This document shows positions 1 to 10,861 of a stretch of 64,000 bases of DNA, one piece after another (the first letter of the stretch is position 1; each line of letters opens with the position of its first letter). The notes beneath the pieces were generated by a model, which did no database searches, was not told where the DNA came from, and saw nothing but the letters and a program-made list of their open reading frames with translations. The position numbers and the translations under genes are program-made. Source of the DNA: Galaxea fascicularis (taxonomy: Eukaryota > Cnidaria > Anthozoa > Scleractinia > Euphylliidae); NCBI GenBank assembly GCA_948470475.1, contig OX419335.1, forward strand, positions 26,043,161 through 26,107,160. Reading direction: 5' to 3'.

Positions 1-948
1 TGAGACGAGTTATATAATTACAGCAGTAATGTGACTGTTGTTCTCTGGCAGGCATTCGCTATATGGAAAACGGGGTGATGGGAGGGTGCCAAGATGATAG
101 GAAAATAAAGCTATGGGAGGTCGTTGGCAGAGAGTGCAGATCTCTGAAAAATGGACTTGTGTTAGGAATTGGAAACAAAATTGATATCATAGTAGCCTTC
201 ACAAGTTCAGTGGGTAGAAGTACTAACTTAAGTTACATGTATCGGCAACATACAGTGGGCTGATCACCTCAGGGTTTGAAATTCAGTAATTATGAATCTT
301 TTGTAGAGTGATAAATTTTCTTGCGGACTCTTTGGGGGTTTTAAAGAAAGATGGGAATTTGATTTTGTTAATTACTGTATTTTCTCTATTTAGCCCCAGT
401 TCCCCTTCTAATAAGCCCCCAGTCTCTCTTTATCCCCCCCCCCCGCCCCCACCTCTGACCCATAGACTGTAAATTACTGGAGTAGGAACAGTTTTGTGCA
501 AGCATATCAGTCATATAAGGTGTATGTTTGATTTTAAGGAGCTATAAATGTTTTTTGTTCACACTGATTAATTTAACTGAAACTTGTGATTAAAGATTAT
601 TTACCATTGATTTTCTAAAGGACATGAAAGTTTATTAAGCCTCATTCCCCCCCCCCCCCCCTCCCCAGTTCTAATCCACCCCCAGTCCAGAAGGAAATAG
701 AAAGAAATGGAGGGCTAAACAGAGGAAATACGATAGTTAATTCACATTATTTTGGGTATGCCTTCTAGTGTCAGAGTTGTTGCTAGGTCTTTCCTTCTCC
801 CAACTGGACAATAATTTCAGCCCTTTTCAATGACAGTCTGGAGGGCTTATTCCAACCAGAGGAGCTACACTTCTCTTCATGTGGTGGAGTGGTAAATTAT
901 ATCGGTCATAATGTCACAATTGCCATTGAACCACTCTGTTCATTGCAG
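1..948. other. Upstream or intron DNA of the CISD3-like gene
   Basis: No coding exon can be supported here. The first recognisable CISD3-like exon starts at 949 directly after an acceptor (cattgcag), so at least one 5' exon, expected to hold the mitochondrial targeting sequence, lies in this stretch or before the window. Two long C-runs (about 437-446 and 648-662) are the only low-complexity tracts. The short open frame at 63-263 resembles nothing I know. Confidence 0.5.
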
Positions 949-1987
949 TATGGACCCTACAATGTTGAATATTTAGAGCCTGGCAAGACCATGAAGTGGT
1001 GTACTTGTGGACTGAGTAAAAAACAGCCTTGGTGTGATGGTAGGTGAGGGTGTGGACCTTAGCACACCAAGATACAATGCAATTGTCATAAGTAGAAGGA
1101 GAATCTGAGAAATTAAATACCTTAACGTTGTTAGAATACCTGTTAATTAGCTCCAAAGCTGTTGTTTTCTACTGATATTGGCTAACGACAGAACCTGGCA
1201 TTGTGACTGAAGGCCATATAATGTTCATACTCACCATGCAACCCACCCGCCAGGAAACCCTTCCTGCTGTCACCCCCACCCCACTCCCCTTGCCATCTGA
1301 GTCTTCTGGCCTGCATTCATTCATAGTTATCGCATTTACACTATGCATGTAAATTAACTAATACACCAGAGACACCAAAAGACAGTAGCCATGATTACAG
1401 TCTTTCCCGTAAAACCGTGAACACCTGAAATATCTATGGAATGTTATTGTGTTTCAAGTAAAAAGCCAATCACACGTGAGAAAACTAAACTGCAAACAGT
1501 AATGGTAATTAGGTTGTGGTTTCATGTTGCTTCTAATTGGTCGCGAAACAATAAACATTCTACAAATTTTTTCTGGTGTTCACGGTTTTACGGGAAAGAC
1601 TGTAACAGCTTGAACATTTTACAATTTTCTCCAAATTCAAAAAACAAAATAATACAATGTTGCATAGGACAAGATATCTAATCTAGTCAAATCTGATCTA
1701 GTCTTTCATTGTACAATATGTAATGATGGTCTTAAATTATTTGCCTCTGTGTTTGTTTAGGAGCTCACAAGAAAACTGGTTTCAAATCACTTAAGTGGAA
1801 AGTCCCTGAAAAACCTCAAAGAATTTACTCAATATGTGCCTGCAAACACACAAAGAGTCCTCCACTCTGTGATGGCACTCACATTAATCTACCATCAGTG
1901 ACAGGGGAAAGACAAAAGAAGTGCACTAGTGTTCATGAGTCCAACATAAAACTATGTACTGGGTGTGGATGGATTCCAGAATGGTAA
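949..1987 (+). CDS. CISD3: CISD3-like CDGSH iron-sulfur protein, 3' two exons
   Basis: The two coding exons are 949-1039 and 1761-1987 (TAA at 1985-1987), joined in phase across a GT..AG intron. Exon one encodes a CTCGLSKKQPWCDG motif that is completed to CDGAH at the junction. Exon two encodes a second motif, CACKHTKSPPLCDGTH. Each follows the C-x-C-x9-C-D-G-x-H pattern (Cys3His ligands for a 2Fe-2S cluster). Two tandem CDGSH motifs in a short soluble protein mark the mitochondrial CISD3/MiNT type, rather than the membrane-anchored CISD1/2 type with one motif. After the second motif comes a tail of roughly 35 residues with three more cysteines, ending CTGCGWIPEW, which is longer than I would expect. 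The N-terminal exon is not identified, so the entry is partial. The intron carries a Tc1-like MITE. Confidence 0.88.
1398..1602. mobile_element. Tc1/mariner-type MITE in CISD3-like intron
   Basis: The element starts CAGTCTTTCCCGTAAAACCG and ends with its reverse complement. The terminal inverted repeats match over about 28 bases. It is flanked by TA on both sides (1396-1397 and 1603-1604), the target-site duplication expected of Tc1/mariner transposition. At 205 bp it has no room for a transposase, so it is a non-autonomous copy. Confidence 0.8.
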
Positions 1988-2359
1988 AATAATTATTGAA
2001 ATGCTTGGAGGCTACAAGTAAATTTAGACGTAGGTGGAAAATTGATCAAAGGTTAGGCCTGCCGTAGCTTGAGTTGGGACATTGACTGGTTATCACATAA
2101 CAAATTAATAAACTATAAGGGTTTTACGCAGTAAGGCTCTTATCAGTACTTTTGCCTCTAAATCCAAATAGTTTCCCTAGAATTAACTCTACTTTATCAG
2201 TACTTTCAATAGGACCTAGAACCCGCCGGAGCTACGGTGGGTATTCTGTTGAAAGTCAGCGGGTATTTTACCATGTTCAATTAAGTCGAAAATTCAGTTG
2301 AAATTCTCCCGGGCTTCTCTTATTACTCTGGCAAGGTGCTGTTCCAAGGTAACCACCTA

Positions 2360-2424
2360 CTTCAAATCTTATTTTTAAATAAGATTTGAAGGCTACAAAG
2401 AGGTGCTTTAAAAGCACCTCTTTA
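2360..2424. repeat. Two adjacent short palindromes
   Basis: The stretch 2360-2391 reads nearly the same on both strands (cttcaaatctta arms). It is followed at once by a second palindrome with aaagaggtgcttt arms. Side by side they would form two hairpins. They may be the remnant of a foldback element. Confidence 0.6.
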
Positions 2425-2639
2425 CCCTTTGCTGACTGGTTATGCTAAAAATGTAGTTCTCCAATATTACTTTGTGAATTGAAGGCCTACACTGAAGGCC
2501 TATTGTTGTTGAAAGTTTGGCCTACAATCTCGATTTCCCTAAAATTCACTCCCCTAGCTTTGACCTACAGACCATTGTATCAGAAACGTAGGTCAGCAGT
2601 TACCTTGCACAATGAAGACCTCAATTTCTAAAATTAGCA

Positions 2640-3130
2640 TACCAGTTTGGCCAGAAATGCACACAAAAAAAATCAACCATACATCAGATCCCTTTGTTTC
2701 TTTCTGTTTCTTGAGTTTTTGGCAAAAGTCATACACCAATTTATTGAATTCTAGCCTCACAAAAGACCGCAAATAATACAGACCTATGTTTCTGCAATGA
2801 TACCAGTTTGTAGGCCAAAGTAGAGCAAATTGTAGGGAGGTCAAGATTTTTAAGGCCTAATCATCACAAACATCCCTATTGTAACAAGCTCTTCTATTAG
2901 CATATGACTTAAGCCTTAGACTGAACTAACAGAGGCAATGAGTGAATTATTTTTTTGTTAGAAATGCACACAAAAGATAGCAATGATGCATCAAACCCTT
3001 TTTGTTCCTGATTCTTGCATTTTTAACAGAAGTCATAAGGTCATTCCTCAAAGGCTAGCCTTAAGGCTACAAAATAAAAAAACAGCCTAGTAAATTCCTC
3101 AGACAATAAGTTGTCAGTTTATCAAAGTAG
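2640..3130. repeat. Diverged tandem duplication, period about 305 bp
   Basis: The segment near 2655-2850 (agaaatgcacacaaa.., ..aaaagtcatac.., ..gtaggccaaagtagagcaaat) is repeated in diverged form near 2962-3140 (agaaatgcacacaaa.., ..agaagtcata.., ..tatcaaagtagcgcaaat). Order and spacing agree. No protein is encoded. Confidence 0.5.
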
Positions 3131-3492
3131 CGCAAATTTTTAAATTATTTTATAAATCAGCAAACCCTGAATTTAATTGTGAAGCTGATACAGACCAGAC
3201 TGAGAACCTCAATATCACAGTATACCTTTAACTTTCTGCTAGTATGAAATGACAAGCTTGAAAGCTGACCCAAACTGAAACTATCTCCATAACAGAGAGA
3301 AATTCATTTAATAATATTATTTTTAGATAAATTATTTTATTAATAACAAAAATAATGGTCATCAATTAATAAATAAATAAATAAACAAACTGGAAGTCTA
3401 GTTTAATTGCCTTTTATTACATAAATCAAAACAGGCAATTATGTACATCAGTTTCCTTATTTTCACACAATATTTGATGTTAAACTGGTAGT

Positions 3493-6400
3493 TTATGTCG
3501 TGTCACTGAAATTCCTTGGTTTCTTATTTTGTGGTTCACCAATTTGTTTGTCATCATCAGTTGCCAATGTGCTGTCAAAGTACTCTTTTAAAGCCTTAAG
3601 AGCTTTGCCTCTGTGAGAAATGGAGTTTTTGGTTTCAGAAGGCATTTCTGCATACCTAAAACAAACAAAATGGCATAACATGTCATTACAGATACACATA
3701 CTTTTGTAAGTTAGTACTCTCTGCATGTGCTTTAAAGGCTACACTGACCAAGGAGAATACATTCTTGTAATGTTAGTAATAGCTGGACATGTATGGTTCA
3801 TAGAGACTTGAGACCTTTTTTCAAGGACTTTTCAAAGACCAAATCACACTCATCCAGCAGTAGTATATTCAAAAACTTATTGATAATTCATGAACGAAAT
3901 CAAAAGAAATGAATGTTTAAAGGAGCAGTATCATGGAGGGTTTATTATGTGACATATGTCAGTACTGAGGTGTGGCAGATTTAGAAGCTAAATCCCTCAG
4001 TTTCTGCAAGATGTAATTTTTTACAAATGAAAAAAACTGAAAATGTGAGTTAAAATTTCAGTTTGATAAAATTTAATGAGTGATGAGAGGGTACAGGAAT
4101 GCACCAATAACTACTCACCAAGCACAGTAAGTCGTCAGCCTTAAAAGATCAGAGGAAATAACCACCGTCAAATCTACATGTGTAAAAGCCGAGACATTAC
4201 TCACGTCTGATCAAAGCCATCAGGTTGAAAACAGGGATCCCATCCAAAATTCCTGGGGCCTCTGGGTTCAACTATTTTTCCCTTTGGTAGGAAAGGAAAA
4301 AGGTAACCAAGATATAACATGTGTACATGCAATTTGCCTAAATTTTAGGCCTCTGAGAATGAAAACAGTAAATAGAATTTTCACACTATAACACTTGTAC
4401 ATGTACACAATACTAGTCTTTTATGGTGCAATTGCTTTGGGCTTTGTCTCTTTTTTTCTTGCATTGTCTATGATTGACTGGAACTGAATGCCACCAACTT
4501 CCACACAATAACTTATAATCATTCAGGTACTCATGATCGACACAACACTGACAAAGATTATCATTAAACAAAGTTCAATATAATATTGATCAATGTTCCA
4601 TCTGAGTGTCACTAAATAAAGTTGATGGTAGTCACCATAGTTTTTCCTCTGAATAACAGAACAGGATCCTGCAAATTTCCTGTTGAATATGCAAATGTAC
4701 AGAGAGCATATGCCGACTTGTCCTCCCAGCCTGTCAACAGCCTGTGTAGACCTGTTGAAAAAAAAAAAACAACAACAACACAGGGCTGTAACTAGCAATT
4801 TTACAGTGCACTGGGTTCTATCTACTGGAGCTTCTCCCCTTGTGGTGAATGTGGAAGTACAGTAGTCTTGTGGTATTAATATAATTGACCTACAACCAAT
4901 GTACATCTGTAATGGTACAATTCCAGCCTAGTTTCCTGTAATTGACCTACAGTGTATGTCTGTGATGGTACATGTATGACTCCAGCCCCATTCCCTGTCC
5001 TTATGGTTTTAAATAAAGAGGGATATTGCTCAATGTTGTCGACCAATTTTCTTTGCCCAAGCCTCAATCCTGGCAAACGATTAGCTGAGGGAATCCCTAA
5101 AACTCTTGCCGCATGTAAGTCTATGATGGTCTAGGTATGATTTGCCAGAAAGAAACTTAATTCTGTTGTGGGTTACCGCTATTGCAACTGTACATTAAGT
5201 CTCAAGGATATGTGCAAAGTGGTATTTGAAATAAACCTGAGAGTTTGTTTCTGCAAGAAGCTGATTCTACCTGAGATCTTGACTCATCACCCATATAATT
5301 TCATTCAGTAAGTAGATTGATTACCTTCAGGCCCTAACTTCTTCAAGAACCATTTCCTTAGATAAAGAAATGAAATGTTGAAACAATATAATTATGAAGT
5401 CAGCTAACTATTAAAGAGAACACAGGATACAGTAGCCACTGTTAAAGTGTGTCCAGTCTTAAAGTGAGCTGAAAATAATAAAAATGATTTACCAGTAATT
5501 AAAGCTAGCTTCAAGAAGACATTCTTTGGAATGTTAAAAAAATGATCTTTGGTCAGATGTCTTTGTAGGTTTGTTCTCAATGACAAGGAAATACAAGCTA
5601 TGTCTAATGCTGAGCTCCACACCCATCACAAACTTATGTGCTGCTTCATGCATGGGTACAATGAATGTTCAGTGACCGTCAAGATTACTGAATTAACCAT
5701 AACAAAGATCTTCAAAGGCATCCCTGGCTGTGCTCTAGCAGAGCTAACTTTTGCCTTTGGGTGACCAGGAACTATTGGTTTTTACACTAAACGTAAATGC
5801 TGGGTGCCCTGGATCTAAAGGAATTAGAGGTTATGTGCTCCCATCTAATTTTCTTAGAGAACGGCCATGAAGGGTGTAGCTACAGCAGGGGTCAAAGGTT
5901 ACAAGTACTCTCATTTGAGGTTTTCTTTGAGGCCAAGCATCACCCACACCCATTCACCCACCCAGCAGCATATAATTATACACTGTATGTGTATCACAAT
6001 ATACAGTAACTGTTAGTATAATTTGTATTAAAAATACCATTCACATAAATTTACATGTATCTCAGCTGATGAAACAAAGAGTTTTGGGGTAAATCTTCAA
6101 AGAAGACTATTCCTTACATCTCAGGTAACCACGGGTTTCATTAATTGAAGAAATAGAAGGGTATAGGATTCTTAACAGGTGGGTACCCCTAAGATTTCTT
6201 TGGCGTGGCCTTTTCAGTACCCTAACAACCAAGGCGGGTACTGTGTTCATAGTATACAGGCGCCGGTAACCAGGTCCCAGCTTCTAATAACCACCCTGGG
6301 TAACCAAATGCAGATCGTTTGTTAAAAACAAGTAACGGTGTGTAAGTAGAGCTGTGAGACACTCACACATATGGTCCAGGAAGGTCTCCCAGTGCAGAGA

Positions 6401-6556
6401 AACATAAGCATGTATCTTCGACTATCACAGGACCTTGTATCTGGGAGCAAAACATCATGTTCAACAAATGCAGTTATATGCAATTGCATAAAGAAGCCTG
6501 AAAAAAATTTAGGACTTCAATGGGGTTTGATCCCGTGACCTCACAATACCAGAGCA

Positions 6557-6595
<39 letters not shown>

Positions 6596-8078
6596 AAGCA
6601 GGTCAATTGTAGGTTCATATGTTCCCATGAGACTGAATAAATCATTATGCTTTAGATACGAAAAACATCTTGACAACTCCTAGTAATTGATGTACCTCAG
6701 GGTTAAACAATTCGTATGGTGCAGTTTCAGAAAATGTTCACCCCCTCCCCTTAACTATGGAAGCTAAATGCAAATTCCAAGGGGGTGACAAAAACAATAC
6801 TTTTGGATGGGGCAGGGGGGGGGGGGGGTGTATACCAAAAAAACTTCGGTGGGAGAGTATGGATTTTTTCTGGAACCACACATTAGTTGAGCTAACTTGC
6901 AATTTGCAGACTATGCCTGGACAAGATCAGATCCTCCTTACTACTTGTCCATTCAAAACACACGTAAAACAGTGTCGAACAGTGAAGCTTTGACCATCGA
7001 TGTTTACAGGTTGATAGGTTACTTCCAATAGTTGTGCATATTTTGTGCTTTCTCTTTCCAGGCAGGAATATCTACCAATCACCTGTGCAATGCTGAATTA
7101 GATACTGTAATTGTTTACCTATAAGCCAAGCTACTGTTTTCATAAATTTGGACTTAAAATTGCCAAAAAAATTTTCAAAGAAGGGGCTCCACATTATAAC
7201 TCAGTCCACCATGCTGCCTACTAGGGGGATGAGGGGGAGGAAGGGTCAATCCATCAGTCACAGCTATAAAAACCAAAATATATACTAAAAATATTACAAA
7301 ACATTCGATGTCCAGAACTACATTACTCTAAATTACTACAAATAAGCTTAATCAATCAAAACCTACTTTACATGAGTGCTTTACTGGTTTAGAGTCAGAA
7401 TTTTCAGATAACTCAGTATTAAAATATCAAGACTATATTTATTTTAATACAGACCTCTTTGGCAGCAACTTTACATTTTTCTTTCGATATTTCATCTGGC
7501 TCACCTTGAAATTCGGGTGCTGTTGACAAAGAAACAATTACGTGACATTACACTGATCACGCAATCAGCTGAATACATCAGCGACCGTGACCGAAGAGCG
7601 CTGTTCATTGTCTCAACAAATTATACTTACTGTCTATATTTCTCGACTCCACCTTCCAAGGAAATGTATCCCCTAAAATTGCCACAACCTAAAGACGATG
7701 AACCACATGTACATGTACAGTAAGGCACAAACCAAGCTCGAGTAAAACTACTGAAAACTAGAATCGAAGTTACGAAGCACGAACATTGGAGATCAAGCCA
7801 TAATTTTATTGTATACAACATCCGTACTGCACAACTATACTTAGTACTATTTGTTACAATCTGCTGGGTAACCACAACGTCATAAAAAGCTTTAAATCCA
7901 TTATTATAATGTTAATGCAATCTTAATTTTGGATCCAATTTTTGCGCGGGAACAGATGGCATAATTACATCGCTCCAGGCTGAAGGATGGGAATAAAAGC
8001 ATCGTCTAATTTTAAAGTAGTTACCTCTTTAAGCTTGTTTGGATTCCCGGTCACAAATACTAGCGATTTTCTGGACAT
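3493..8078 (-). CDS. ITPA: Inosine triphosphate pyrophosphatase (ITPA), complete
   Basis: Hydrolyses ITP, dITP and XTP to the monophosphate, removing deaminated purines from the nucleotide pool in the cytosol. Minus-strand coding exons in transcript order: 8025-8078, 7631-7688, 7455-7519, 6367-6440, 5325-5356, 4636-4751, 4205-4281, 3493-3655. All junctions are GT..AG and in phase; they total 639 bases, 212 residues plus stop. The ATG at 8078 is chosen because it opens [18 protein letters not shown], which matches the family N-terminus including the T-G-N-x-x-K-L substrate loop. Other hallmarks are [51 protein letters not shown] and the SHR box (NSISHR) near the C-terminus. A charged C-terminal tail of about 20 residues exceeds the usual family end. 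Exon five is only 32 bases. A SINE lies in the intron upstream of the 6367-6440 exon. Confidence 0.95.
6472..6636 (-). mobile_element. tRNA-derived SINE in ITPA intron
   Basis: On the minus strand a tRNA-like head (about 6513-6585) carries an A box (TAGCTCAGTTGGTTAGAG) and a B box (GGGATCAAACC). Conserved sequence flanks it on both sides: before it the gggaacatatgaac..aattgacctgc..ccaacgtcagt segment, after it a T-run and caggcttctttatgcaattg. The same arrangement recurs at 8749-9057 and 57296-57662. The weak anticodon stem and the conserved flanks argue for a SINE and against a functional tRNA gene. Confidence 0.8.
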
Positions 8079-8748
8079 ATTTGTTATTATAAATTTCGCT
8101 TTTCCGCTAAGGTTCAGTACAGCACATTCTGCTGACCAACAAAACCGAAGGCCCTACAACGTGGGTCAACCCTAAAAACCGGAACCAGGAAAATTTTACT
8201 GTGGAACATTGCAGTTCTTTCTTTAAATATAACGTCAATTATTTACCGGTAATGTTTTACTCCTTTCCCAGTAATTTTTGCGTTAAAAACCCTTCCCCAT
8301 CTGGAAACACAGAAATGTCCTCCTTTATATTGATGCCTGTGAAAGTAAGCTTGTAAGCTACTAATCTTGATATCACCAAATTGAACTCAGAAAAAACTGT
8401 GCCAGTTGACTGATACCGTAATCGTCTCCAGCTCTACTTGTCCGTCATCGAAGGTTAACGTCTTTTATTTTCCAGATCCGGTTTTCTTTTTAATTTAGTT
8501 GATACACAGGTTTGACTTTGGCAATGGCATACTAAACGGATAATCTGGGCCCGCGGAACAGTTTTTAAAGTGCGGGGGCCGCATCCGCCTCTTTAATTAA
8601 GGGGAGGGGGCTGAATCGAAAAATGGTTAAAGAAACAGTCATAAATTTCGATTTTTTCCCGCGCGGTCTGCCAGCTGTAGCCAACCACTTAAATTCCGTG
8701 AAAGTACTCTTTATTGTTTGTTGTTGTTGTTGTTGTTGTTGTTTTTTT
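8079..8748. other. ITPA upstream region
   Basis: This should hold the ITPA promoter and 5' untranslated region, but I see no convincing TATA box or initiator. A GC-rich segment at about 8530-8630 recurs at about 53228-53335, so it is a dispersed repeat. A (TTG)n microsatellite at about 8717-8741 abuts the SINE that follows. Confidence 0.45.
8530..8630. repeat. Dispersed GC-rich repeat, copy 1
   Basis: The segment with cccgcggaacagtttttaaagtgc and aggggagggggctgaatc matches the segment at about 53228-53335 (cccgtggaacaattttttaacgtgc .. gatgggaggagactgattc) in order and spacing. It looks like a diverged copy of one interspersed family. Termini are not defined. Confidence 0.5.
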
Positions 8749-9057
8749 CAGGCTTCTCTACGCAATTGTAAAAATTGCGATCACAACTGCGATGATCATT
8801 CTTCATTTGATTTCATATCCGCAGTTCACATATGGTTTCTTTTATATGCATCATTCACTTACATATCGTTCACGGGAACATATGAACCCAAAATTGACCA
8901 GCTCCCAACGTCAGTGACTTCGTAGCTCAGTTGGTGGAGCATCGCCCGGAATCGCGAGGTCACAGGTTCAAACCCCGTTTTATACATTTTTTTTCAGGCT
9001 TCTTTACACAATTGTAAAAATTGCGATCACAACTGCGACGATCATTCTTCATTTGAA
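8749..9057 (+). mobile_element. tRNA-derived SINE, body-head-body copy
   Basis: A body segment (caggcttctctacgcaattg .. aacccaaaattgacc) is followed by a tRNA-like head at about 8918-8980, with A box tagctcagttggtggagc and B box aggttcaaacc. A second, shorter body copy starts after a T-run at about 8996. Both body copies share the caattgtaaaaattgcgatcacaactgcga stretch. The order is the same as in the copy at 57296-57662. Confidence 0.8.
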
Positions 9058-9403
9058 AGTACTCTTTGCTAATCACCTCCGAGTTAACCAATTAAATATT
9101 TGAACGCGCGAAAAGCACTATTCACTTTATATACTAACACCGGATATTCCCCCAATTTGGGGGGAAGTGGGCATATTCAGGCACGTGATGCGTTTAGACC
9201 AATCGCGTGTGGGGGAGAATATTTGATGGATTATAACTAGCAATATACCTTGGTTTACTTTAATAATGCAGCGATTCCACTGGTGCTTGTTGGACTGAAA
9301 TCATATTATTACAGACAACTCGACACCACACGTGTCAGTTGCTGACCATCGATCAATATCTCCTATGCAACATATATTCGCGGCTTTTCACAAGAGTCGC
9401 AAT

Positions 9404-10861
9404 TCAACCACACGACGTTAACAAATTCGCATATAGCCGTAAACTGACAACTACAAGAGCTAAAATGTTTTTAACACTGTGAAACGAAGTAGATTTGCTA
9501 CAGGGATCTGTCAGTTGATTGTTACAGAAGTCAATGCTACAACACAATTTGCAGTAAGAGGTTTTCTGGTATTTTCCCAGTGTCCACTTAGTTGCGGACT
9601 CAGCACAATCTCTGTCACAGCCTCGTGTTACTTGCGCCGTTGTTCCATTGGGCGACACAACTCTGTACAGGGCGCAGTGATCATACCCTCGTGCACAAGA
9701 TGATTCCCATGTTCCGTGTATTGAGTCAATACTGCAGTTTCCTTCTTTAGAATTGCAAAAGTAGCAGATTATTCCTCCTATGAGAGAAAGTGAAAAAATT
9801 ATCCGAACGGAAATCTTAAGTTTTATTAATTTAAACAATTATGTATATAACTTTATTAATTTTATTATTAATATATTGTTAGGCATTTTAACCTCTACCT
9901 AGATACACGACTCTACAAGCAATCATGTTGTTTTAATCAATATCGTGATTAAACAAAATAAGTTGCTGTTGTCATTCTTTTGGCGGCATGCATTACACGT
10001 CCTTGAAATTCTTAGATTTATCAGGTGACTATTTAATTCAAACTTGGTACGACCCATGGCCATCAATGGCCGTTCCGAAATTCAAAAGGGAACTAGGGCG
10101 AGCTTCAAATTTTGAAGTAATTGATAAATTGACACCATCACATGAAAGATAACATTGAGATTGGCCGTTGGACCAAGTTTGATTCTTTTAGGTTGAACAG
10201 AGACCAAGTTATGAACCTTGAAACATAGCTCAAAATCCATACAAACGTCTCTAATTTTGCGACAGCGTCCCCCAAAACCATGGTTTCGGAGGACGCTGTC
10301 GCATTTCATGACATTTCAGGTCCTTTGTTCCACTAAGTGTTATGTTCTAGTAACTGTTAAATATAGGATAAACTTGTGGCATTATTCACTGTCTGGACCT
10401 ATACCTCATGAGGGTCTCCCGAAAAAGCAAAAAATATTTATTTTTATTTTCGACAAGGGACGTTTCTTTGTTTTTCATGTAAGGTATTTGTGACGGAAAA
10501 AGTCGTAAAAAGGCAATTTTTTAACCGGCGTCAGCCGTGAAAGCTACCCCCACCATTGAGACCCTCCGTCATGATGTCACTGACGAAAAGAAAAAGAGTT
10601 GAACAAGGTATACCCTGGAACATGATACATTTCCGTACCGAATGACATGTAATGGATCTTTTTTCTGTCCCATTGCTACGAAACCTGTCTCTTTAATGTT
10701 CATTAACTTCAGTGAGCTCCCGCCCTTGCGACACATTTGATAATTTGACCCTTCGCCGCCCCAACCAATACGAAACCAGTTCTTAACGTACCTTCTGTCA
10801 AAAGAATATGATCGAACAGCACAAGGCAAATTACAAAGCCATTCAGATATGAGGTGGTCAT
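9404..10861 (-). CDS. Ly6/uPAR-domain GPI-type protein A
   Basis: Two minus-strand exons: 10792-10861 (ATG at 10861) and 9404-9777, joined through a GTACGT donor and a CTCATAG acceptor in phase 1, giving 147 residues. Exon one encodes a signal peptide (MTTSYLNGFVICLVLFDHIL). Exon two begins GGIICYFCNS and holds ten cysteines in LU-domain spacing, ending CKLCCSIDFCNNQ, the CC-x4-5-CN signature of three-finger proteins. A hydrophobic C-terminal stretch (NILALVVVSLRLYANLL) follows DPCSKS, as expected for a GPI-attachment signal. It is paralogous to the gene at 15441-16559, with the same exon border, same phase and closely similar cysteine pattern. Known Ly6 proteins are surface ligands or modulators; the target here cannot be inferred. 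I chose the spliced start because the open frame upstream of 9777 lacks a good signal peptide and the splice phase fits. Confidence 0.85.
10259..10302. repeat. 44-base near-perfect palindrome in Ly6 A intron
   Basis: The arms gcgacagcgtcc and ggacgctgtcgc surround an inner sequence, ccaaaaccatggtttcgg, that is itself nearly self-complementary. The full structure would fold into one long hairpin. Confidence 0.7.

Larger units (their letters stand above)
1988..3492. other. Intergenic, between convergent CISD3-like and ITPA genes
   Basis: This holds the 3' untranslated regions of two convergent genes and repeats. Near-perfect palindromes lie at 2360-2391 and about 2397-2424. A diverged tandem duplication occupies about 2640-3130. 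No coding exon is supported. Confidence 0.55.

Noticed and set aside
8918..8985. tRNA gene (and likewise 6513-6585, 25990-26070, 57467-57540)
   Set aside because: Each sits inside repeated SINE sequence with imperfect anticodon stems; these are tRNA-derived SINE heads.
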